Below, in pieces: positions 1-5,406 of a DNA stretch of 5,406 bases; position 1 is the first letter of the stretch; each line of letters opens with the position of its first letter. The translations under genes were made by a program, and so were the position numbers. The notes under the pieces are model-generated. The model was not told the DNA's origin. It saw only the letters and a list, made by a program, of their open reading frames with translations, and did not search any database. Source of the stretch: Bacteroidales bacterium (GTDB lineage Bacteria; Bacteroidota; Bacteroidia; Bacteroidales; JALTDM01); NCBI GenBank assembly GCA_027073875.1, contig JALTEO010000410.1:1-5406 (forward strand), written 5' to 3'.

Positions 1-34
1 ATCCATCTAAGCCCTCAATGACGATAAATTTCAT
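1..34 (-). CDS. tmk: thymidylate kinase, N-terminal fragment
   Basis: Only the first 11 codons lie in the window; the gene continues past the left edge. Read on the minus strand from the ATG at 34-32 they give MKFIVIEGLDG. This is the usual start of bacterial dTMP kinase: the first beta strand running into the P-loop, whose family form is EGxDGxGKST. The enzyme phosphorylates dTMP to dTDP with ATP in the cytoplasm, for dTTP synthesis. The start is supported by an AAGGA sequence at 46-42, seven bases upstream, and by a -7 promoter box at 66-59. The gene lies downstream of rplI on the same strand but is separated from it by a strong terminator, so it is probably transcribed on its own. The identification rests on 11 residues; another P-loop kinase is possible, but the EGLDG start is very typical of Tmk. 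Confidence 0.78.
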   Translation of the reverse strand, partial: MKFIVIEGLDG

Positions 35-58
35 GGTTTAATCCTTATCTTTTTTTGA

Positions 59-66
59 CAAAAATA
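59..66 (-). promoter_or_regulatory. candidate -7 promoter box for tmk
   Basis: The minus strand reads TATTTTTG, an exact match to the Bacteroidota housekeeping -7 consensus TAnnTTTG. It lies 25 bases upstream of the tmk ATG, which predicts a leader of roughly 15 to 20 bases. I see no TTTG or TTG at the expected -33 distance, so the call rests on one box in AT-rich DNA. The rest of the non-coding stretch 67-180 shows no gene and no other convincing signal. Confidence 0.4.
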
Positions 67-180
67 TCATTTGTTTAGGGAATATGTTGAGAAAAAATGA
101 AAGAATTATTGATTCTTTGTTGTGTTCAGAAACATAGGATGGCAAAACCAGAAGTTTTATCAGGTAAAAAATCCATTAAC

Positions 181-214
181 AAAAAAAAAGACCGGAAATT
201 TCCGGTCTTTTTTT
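181..214 (-). terminator. intrinsic terminator of the rpsF-rpsR-rplI operon
   Basis: Positions 190-207 form a perfect 18-base palindrome, GACCGGAAATTTCCGGTC, flanked by nine A (181-189) and seven T (208-214). Transcription leaving rplI on the minus strand would make this GC-capped hairpin followed by nine U, a classic Rho-independent terminator 27 bases past the rplI stop codon. The symmetry means it could also stop plus-strand transcription, but no plus-strand gene reads into it. It separates the ribosomal protein operon from tmk. Confidence 0.92.
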
Positions 215-240
215 GTTTTGTAGAAAAAGGGTTTGTCAAA

Positions 241-687
241 TTAATCTTTAACAACTTCAAATTGAATTTTTGTTTTTATATCACGATAAACCTTAATAGA
301 TGCTTCGTAAGTTCCTATTTCTTTGATTTTGTCTGAATCAACCTTAATGTTTCGTCGGTCAATGGTAACACCTTCTTTTTCTAATGTCTCTGCAATTTGA
401 ATATTGTTTACGGAACCGAAAATTTTACCGGTGGAACTTGTTTTAGCTCCGACAACAATTTTCAATCCCTCAAGTTTCTTAACGATTGCTTCAGCTTCTT
501 CGCGTAATTTAACTTCTTTATGCTGCCGTTGTTTTAATATTTCTTCGTGTGCTTTCAAGACACTGGGAGTTCCGGCAACTGCCATTTTTTTTGGGATAAG
601 GAAGTTTCTGGCATAGCCGTCCTTTACTGTAAGGACATCATTTTTGTGTCCTAAATTCGTGACATCTTGTTTTAAAATTATTTTCAT
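241..687 (-). CDS. rplI: 50S ribosomal protein bL9
   Basis: The 148-residue product matches the family length (149 in E. coli). bL9 binds 23S rRNA near the base of the L1 stalk with its N-terminal domain and holds a second domain away from the ribosome on a long helix. The N-terminal domain is clear: MKIILKQDVTNLG is followed by the signature region VKDGYARNFLIPKKMA (about residues 21-36). The connecting helix, rich in K, E and Q, spans roughly residues 44-74. The C-terminal domain contains GKIFGSV, IDRRNI and the usual ending with KIKEIGTYEASIKVY. It is the last gene of the operon, 17 bases after rpsR, and is followed by the terminator at 181-214. The start is fixed by the conserved MKIIL and by a seven-base SD. 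Nothing looks truncated. Confidence 0.98.
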   Translation of the reverse strand: MKIILKQDVTNLGHKNDVLTVKDGYARNFLIPKKMAVAGTPSVLKAHEEILKQRQHKEVKLREEAEAIVKKLEGLKIVVGAKTSSTGKIFGSVNNIQIAETLEKEGVTIDRRNIKVDSDKIKEIGTYEASIKVYRDIKTKIQFEVVKD

Positions 688-695
688 TGGGAAAT

Positions 696-702
696 CCTCC
701 TT
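696..702 (-). promoter_or_regulatory. strong Shine-Dalgarno of rplI
   Basis: The minus strand reads AAGGAGG, seven bases fully complementary to the canonical 16S tail (CCUCCUU), with an 8-base spacer to the rplI ATG. It lies wholly in the 17-base gap between rpsR and rplI, so no coding constraint explains it. Such a site is ordinary in most bacteria but uncommon in Bacteroidota. I assume that this organism keeps the usual 16S tail. Confidence 0.85.
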
Positions 703-704
703 AA

Positions 705-971
705 TTATTTCATGTTATCGGTAACAAATGGTAATAACGCTAAATGACGGGCTCTTTTTACAGCAGTAGAAATTTTCCGCTGATATTTTAAAGAGGTGCC
801 GGTAAGTCTTCTGGGAAGAAGTTTTCCCTGATCATTCAGAAATTTCTTTAGAAATTCCGGATCTTTATAATCAATGTATTTGATTTGATTCTTTTTGAAA
901 CGACAATACTTTTTCTTTTTAGTATCAATCGTAATCGGTGTTAAATACCGAATATCTTTATCTACTGCCAT
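705..971 (-). CDS. rpsR: 30S ribosomal protein bS18
   Basis: The 88-residue basic protein carries the bS18 core: KYIDYKDPEFLKKFL (about 31-45), then GKLLPRRLTGTSLKYQRK (49-66), then the RNA-binding helix with AVKRARHLALLPF (70-82). Family members are 75 to 90 residues long. bS18 sits on the platform of the small subunit, paired with bS6. In Flavobacterium johnsoniae, bS18, bS6 and bS21 together bury the anti-Shine-Dalgarno tail of 16S rRNA. The N-terminal extension is lysine-rich and holds the only cysteine (C23). The gene starts 2 bases after the rpsF stop, so translation is probably coupled. Its SD lies inside the last codons of rpsF. The start is supported by this spacing and by the normal MAVDKD beginning. 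Confidence 0.98.
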   Translation of the reverse strand: MAVDKDIRYLTPITIDTKKKKYCRFKKNQIKYIDYKDPEFLKKFLNDQGKLLPRRLTGTSLKYQRKISTAVKRARHLALLPFVTDNMK

Positions 972-973
972 AA

Positions 974-1327
974 TTAATTCTCCTCATTTTTAGATTCTTT
1001 AATGCGGTTTCTCCGGCGTTCGCCGTAGGCAATACTGTATTTGTCAAGTTTGACAGTGATGTAGCGTATAATCCGCTCATCTCTACGGTATTCCAATTCT
1101 AATTTTTCAATTAATGAACCTTCTGATTTGAATTCGAACAGATGGTAATAACCGGTTGATTTTTTCTGAATGGGATAAGCTAATTTCTTTAAGCCCCAGT
1201 CTTCTTCATGAAGAATCTCACCACCGTTCGAAGTGATAATCTTCTTGAATGAATCAACCGCTTCCTTTATCTGAGCTTCAGATAAAACGGGAGTTAAAAT
1301 GAAAACGGTTTCGTACTGATTTAACAT
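974..1327 (-). CDS. rpsF: 30S ribosomal protein bS6
   Basis: The 117-residue product is a full-length bS6. It begins with the first strand MLNQYETVFILTPVLSE. It continues with WGLKKLAYPIQKKSTGYYHLF (about 44-64), a family hallmark, and with the RRDERIIRYITVKLDKY block (81-97). The tail is charged (ERRRNRIKESKNEEN). bS6 forms a heterodimer with bS18 on the 30S platform, where both contact helices 22 and 23 of 16S rRNA. It is the first gene of the operon. The ATG is the only sensible start: an in-frame stop lies at 1339-1337 and the protein begins as expected. No SD precedes it; the leader is A/T only, the normal Bacteroidota arrangement and a contrast with the two downstream genes. Confidence 0.98.
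   Translation of the reverse strand: MLNQYETVFILTPVLSEAQIKEAVDSFKKIITSNGGEILHEEDWGLKKLAYPIQKKSTGYYHLFEFKSEGSLIEKLELEYRRDERIIRYITVKLDKYSIAYGERRRNRIKESKNEEN
980..985 (-). promoter_or_regulatory. Shine-Dalgarno of rpsR, inside the 3' end of rpsF
   Basis: The minus strand reads GAGGAG, with AGGAG pairing to CUCCU of the 16S tail plus a possible G-U pair. The spacer to the rpsR ATG is 8 bases. The six bases are codons 115 and 116 of rpsF (Glu-Glu, GAG GAG), followed by Asn and the stop. Strong SDs before the bS21 and/or bS18 genes have been reported in Bacteroidota classes and proposed as autoregulatory; that this copy works so is inference. Confidence 0.75.
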
Positions 1328-1359
1328 AATTAAAATTTAAGTTTTTAAAAAAAGTGCCG

Positions 1360-1389
1360 CAAAGGTACTATCTTTTATATAAATACAAA
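1360..1389 (-). promoter_or_regulatory. promoter of the rpsF-rpsR-rplI operon
   Basis: On the minus strand TTTG (1389-1386) is followed after 18 bases by TACCTTTG (1367-1360). Both match the Bacteroidota housekeeping sigma consensus (TTTG near -33, TAnnTTTG at -7), with spacing at or near the usual range. The predicted start near 1351-1355 leaves a leader of only about 25 bases before the rpsF ATG. That is too short for a folded leader element. Confidence 0.8.
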
Positions 1390-1410
1390 TTAAAAAATGA
1401 TTTTTTTTAT

Positions 1411-1418
1411 TTTCTTTG
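1411..1418 (+). promoter_or_regulatory. weak candidate -7 box for the lipoprotein gene
   Basis: TTTCTTTG matches TAnnTTTG except for T instead of A at the second base, and it lies 24 bases before the ATG at 1443. No TTTG is seen at the -33 distance. It would be divergent from the rpsF promoter within the same 115-base intergenic stretch (1328-1442). The position is right but the match is imperfect. Confidence 0.35.
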
Positions 1419-1432
1419 CATTGTTAAAAGAT

Positions 1433-1439
1433 GGAGGTG
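1433..1439 (+). promoter_or_regulatory. SD-like sequence of the lipoprotein gene, overlapping a three-codon frame
   Basis: GGAGGTG is fully complementary to seven bases of the canonical 16S tail (CACCUCC), with 3 bases between its end and the ATG at 1443 (5 counted from GGAGG). It overlaps a minimal open frame ATG GAG GTG TAG (1431-1442) whose stop directly abuts the start codon of the lipoprotein. The short spacing still allows pairing, but its use in this phylum is uncertain. Confidence 0.55.
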
Positions 1440-1442
1440 TAG

Positions 1443-2111
1443 ATGGGTAAAGTATTTATTCTAAAGTTGATAGTTCTAATTTTCATTGTTACATCATGTA
1501 ATAATTCAGGTGAAAAATTTTTCCCTAAAGACGGTGATTTATTATTTCAGGACTTGGATTGTGGGCAGCTTTGTGATGCTATTGAGAAAGTTACGGATGG
1601 TTATCGTCATTATGATATTTCCCATGTGGGCATTGTAAATATAGAAAATGACAGCATTTTTGTGATTGAGGCAAATGGTAAAGGTGTAGTAAAAACACCG
1701 CTGGATGAATTTTTAAACCGTTCGCTTGACAATGACGGAAATCCTAAGGTTATCGTAGGGAGACTAAATGATTCGCTGTCGTCATTAATTCCAAAGGCGT
1801 TGCGTTATGCCAAACAATATTTGGGTAAGCCGTATGATGACAAATTTGTAATGAACGATTCTGCTTTCTATTGTTCTGAATTGATTTACCGCATTTTTTA
1901 TTTGGCAAATGATAATAAACCTGTATTCCATTTGCATCCGATGACATTTTGTTTCCCGGGAACAAATAAAATTATGCCTGTATGGATAGATTATTTCAGA
2001 AAAATGAAAATGTCTGTTCCCGAAGGTAGGAAAGGATGTAATCCTGCTGAGTTTTCCGGAAGCAAAAATTTAAAAATTGTTTACGAATATGGGAGCTGTG
2101 CAAAAAAATAA
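1443..2111 (+). CDS. YiiX/YebB-like permuted NlpC/P60 cysteine hydrolase, lipoprotein
   Basis: This is a 222-residue predicted lipoprotein. The N-terminus is a short signal peptide with a hydrophobic core at about residues 4-16 and a lipobox VTSC, so the mature protein would start at lipidated Cys19. No acidic surface-export signal follows it, which suggests anchoring on the periplasmic side. The body shows the permuted NlpC/P60 (papain-like) order of the YiiX/YebB family. GDLLFQ (31-36) comes first, then ISHVGIV with the likely catalytic His61, then IEA with Glu76 as candidate third residue. GKPYDDKF (128-135) and FYCSELIY follow, the latter with the likely nucleophile Cys144. Cys40 and Cys44 (DCGQLC) could form a disulfide. 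The family hydrolyses amide or ester bonds, but I do not know the substrate here. The start is fixed by a TAG directly upstream in frame. It lies 71 bases before dnaX, with no evident functional link to it. Confidence 0.88.
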   Translation: MGKVFILKLIVLIFIVTSCNNSGEKFFPKDGDLLFQDLDCGQLCDAIEKVTDGYRHYDISHVGIVNIENDSIFVIEANGKGVVKTPLDEFLNRSLDNDGNPKVIVGRLNDSLSSLIPKALRYAKQYLGKPYDDKFVMNDSAFYCSELIYRIFYLANDNKPVFHLHPMTFCFPGTNKIMPVWIDYFRKMKMSVPEGRKGCNPAEFSGSKNLKIVYEYGSCAKK

Positions 2112-2144
2112 AAAATAATTCGCTCCGATTTTGGTTAAAATTTT

Positions 2145-2152
2145 TATCTTTG
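2145..2152 (+). promoter_or_regulatory. candidate -7 promoter box for dnaX
   Basis: TATCTTTG is an exact match to TAnnTTTG, 30 bases before the dnaX ATG, in the 71-base gap after the lipoprotein gene. The only nearby TTTG (2130-2133) is 11 bases upstream, too close to be a normal -33 element, so the upstream half is unclear. It suggests that dnaX can be transcribed independently of its neighbour. Confidence 0.5.
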
Positions 2153-2166
2153 AAATCCTTTTTTTT

Positions 2167-2171
2167 AGGAG
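2167..2171 (+). promoter_or_regulatory. SD-like AGGAG before dnaX
   Basis: AGGAG can pair with CUCCU of the 16S tail but sits 11 bases from the ATG, longer than the best spacing of 5 to 9. It may be weakly used or fortuitous. It is listed because it adds to the unusual number of SD-like sites in this window. Confidence 0.4.
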
Positions 2172-2182
2172 AATATTAGTTT

Positions 2183-3982
<1,800 letters not shown>

Positions 3983-3996
3983 TTAAATAACATCTT

Positions 3997-4023
3997 TTTG
4001 GGTTGAAACTTTTCGTATTTTCG
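3997..4023 (+). promoter_or_regulatory. weak candidate promoter for icd
   Basis: TTTG (3997-4000) is followed after 15 bases by TATTTTCG (4016-4023), which differs from TAnnTTTG at one base. The spacer is shorter than the usual 17 or more. The predicted leader of about 35 bases is almost pure A/T up to the ATG and contains no SD, typical of Bacteroidota. The 81-base gap after dnaX (3983-4063) shows no clear terminator, so read-through from dnaX is also possible. Confidence 0.4.
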
Positions 4024-4063
4024 TGAGCAAATTTTAAAAAATAATTTCTAAAAAATAAACATA

Positions 4064-5406
4064 ATGGCACAAGAAACCAGAAAAATTATTTGGACAAAAG
4101 TAGATGAAGCACCTGCCTTGGCAACTTACTCTCTTTTGCCCATCGTAAATGCTTTTACAAAAGCGGCAGATGTTGAAGTTGAAACGCGTAATATTTCTCT
4201 CACGGGAAGGATTTTAGCTAATTTTCCGGACTATTTGTCTGAGGAACAAAAAGTTTCGGATGAGTTGGCTTACTTGGGAGAATTGGTTAAGCAACCGGAA
4301 GCTAATGTTATTAAATTACCTAACATTTCGGCATCTATCCCACAATTGGTAGAAGCTATAAAAGAACTGCAATCAAAAGGATATAGCGTTCCTGATTATC
4401 CGGCGGAACCAAAAAACGAAGAAGAGCAGAAGATAAAAGAACGATATGCCAAAACACTTGGAAGTGCTGTTAATCCTGTGCTTCGTCAGGGAAACTCCGA
4501 TCGTCGTGTGGCACCATCGGTAAAAGCTTTTGCACAAAAACATCCACATAAATTGGGTGCTTGGCAATCAGATTCCAAAACGCATGTTGCCTATATGAAC
4601 AAAGGTGATTTTTACGAAAATGAAAAGACAATTGTTTTAGATAAGGATACGGATATTCGTTACGAGTTTGTTGGCGACGATGGTAAAAAGATTGTTTTGA
4701 AAGAAAAATTGCCTCTACTAAAAGATGAAGTATTGGATGCTACATTTATGAGTGCTAAAGAGTTGCGTAAATTTGTTCAAGAGCAAATAGAAGATGCCAA
4801 ACAAAAAGGCGTTTTGTTCTCTGTTCATTTGAAGGCAACTATGATGAAGATTTCCGACCCAATTATTTTTGGACATTTTGTTTCGGTTTATTTTAAAGAT
4901 GTGTTTGAAAAATATGCTGATACTTTTCAAGAATTAGGTGTTAATCCCGATTTGGGCTTAGGTGATTTGTATTTGAAATTACAAAAATTACCGGATGAAA
5001 AACGGAAAGAAATTGAAGCTGCCATTGATGCTGTATATCAAAAAAATCCTGATTTGGCAATGGTTGATTCCGATAAAGGAATTACCAACTTGCATGCACC
5101 GAACTTAATAATTATTGACGCTTCTATGCCGCCGATGATTCGCGATTCAGGTAAAATGTGGGGTTCCGACGGACAATTGCACGAAACCAAAGCAATTATT
5201 CCCGATCGTTGCTACTCAACTTTTTATCAGGAAGCCATTGATTTTTGTAAACAAAATGGTGCTTTTGACCCTGCAACAATGGGTAATGTGTCGAATGTCG
5301 GGCTGATGGCTCAAAAGGCGGAAGAATATGGTTCACACGATAAGACTTTTAAATCGCCGGGTAATGGGAAAATCCGTGTCGTTGATAATCATTCGGGTGA
5401 AGTTTT
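4064..5406 (+). CDS. icd: monomeric NADP-dependent isocitrate dehydrogenase, N-terminal 447 residues
   Basis: The frame is open from the ATG to the right edge; the full family length is about 740 residues, so roughly 60% is present. The enzyme oxidatively decarboxylates isocitrate to 2-oxoglutarate in the cytoplasm, making NADPH for the TCA cycle and for biosynthesis. It belongs to the large single-chain class, not the dimeric E. coli type. Clear family blocks are KVDEAPALATYSLLPIV (12-28), NPVLRQGNSDRR (137-148), LKATMMKISDPIIFGH (256-271), DSDKGITNLHAP (335-346), IDASMP (351-356) and NVGLMAQKAEEYGSHDKTF (411-429). Substrate-site residues known for the Azotobacter enzyme (from memory Ser132, Asn135, Arg139, Arg145, Lys255, Asp350, Tyr420) all have counterparts here at a constant offset of two: Ser134, Asn137, Arg141, Arg147, Lys257, Asp352, Tyr422. 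An in-frame TAA at 4049-4051 makes this ATG the first start. The NADP-binding residues lie mostly in the missing part. Confidence 0.96.
   Translation, partial: MAQETRKIIWTKVDEAPALATYSLLPIVNAFTKAADVEVETRNISLTGRILANFPDYLSEEQKVSDELAYLGELVKQPEANVIKLPNISASIPQLVEAIKELQSKGYSVPDYPAEPKNEEEQKIKERYAKTLGSAVNPVLRQGNSDRRVAPSVKAFAQKHPHKLGAWQSDSKTHVAYMNKGDFYENEKTIVLDKDTDIRYEFVGDDGKKIVLKEKLPLLKDEVLDATFMSAKELRKFVQEQIEDAKQKGVLFSVHLKATMMKISDPIIFGHFVSVYFKDVFEKYADTFQELGVNPDLGLGDLYLKLQKLPDEKRKEIEAAIDAVYQKNPDLAMVDSDKGITNLHAPNLIIIDASMPPMIRDSGKMWGSDGQLHETKAIIPDRCYSTFYQEAIDFCKQNGAFDPATMGNVSNVGLMAQKAEEYGSHDKTFKSPGNGKIRVVDNHSGEV

Noticed and set aside
100..118. Inverted repeat AAAGAAT / ATTCTTT with a 5-base loop between rplI and tmk
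   Set aside because: The stem is seven almost pure A/T pairs in AT-rich DNA, with no U-tract and no neighbouring gene that it would clearly serve.
181..214. The 18-base palindrome as an operator or recombination site
   Set aside because: Its A and T flanks and its place just after the rplI stop fit an intrinsic terminator, which fully explains the symmetry.
97..336. Plus-strand open frame of 79 codons over the terminator and the 3' end of rplI
   Set aside because: It crosses the terminator hairpin and runs antisense to rplI. Its predicted protein is low-complexity with no recognisable domain, and no promoter or start signal supports it.
404..616. Plus-strand open frame antisense to rplI
   Set aside because: It lies entirely within the strongly conserved bL9 gene on the other strand; the frame is a by-product of that coding sequence.
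2092..2126. GGAGC ... GCTCC pairing around the end of the lipoprotein gene as a terminator
   Set aside because: The stem is only five pairs with a 25-base loop and no strong T-tract directly after it.
4373..4930. Minus-strand open frames at 4373-4567 and 4718-4930
   Set aside because: Both are antisense to the well-conserved isocitrate dehydrogenase gene, which accounts for the sequence.

Overview
The window is AT-rich chromosomal DNA from a member of the Bacteroidota, most likely a Bacteroidia-like lineage. The evidence is the phylum-type promoter boxes (TAnnTTTG at -7, with TTTG near -33), the rpsF-rpsR-rplI operon, a Bacteroidota-style DnaX, and a lipoprotein version of the YiiX/YebB cysteine hydrolase family. 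I see no mobile element, CRISPR array, tRNA or rRNA. All genes look intact apart from the two cut by the window edges.

Left part, minus strand (1 to about 1390). A promoter at 1360-1389 drives rpsF (bS6), rpsR (bS18) and rplI (bL9). The operon ends at a strong hairpin terminator at 181-214. Beyond it, a separate -7 box (59-66) precedes the first 11 codons of tmk (thymidylate kinase), which runs off the left edge.

Right part, plus strand (about 1411 to 5406). First comes a 222-residue lipoprotein of the permuted NlpC/P60 (YiiX/YebB-like) family. Next is dnaX (gamma/tau subunit of the DNA polymerase III clamp loader). Last are the first 447 codons of a monomeric NADP-dependent isocitrate dehydrogenase, cut by the right edge. 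Each of the three has at least a candidate promoter box of its own, so they may be separate transcription units sharing a strand. Their functions (envelope hydrolase, replication, TCA cycle) do not form one pathway.

The gene content is ordinary housekeeping. The most interesting signal is translational. Bacteroidota genes usually lack Shine-Dalgarno (SD) sequences, because bS21, bS18 and bS6 hide the 16S rRNA 3' tail. Yet rpsR and rplI carry strong SDs here, rpsF and icd have none, and the other three genes have variable SD-like sequences. Two of the proteins that form the hiding pocket (bS6 and bS18) are encoded in this window, so feedback control is a plausible reading. I found no convincing novel multi-gene system.

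Stretches without a gene are short: 35-240, 1328-1442, 2112-2182 and 3983-4063. Their contents are described in the entries.
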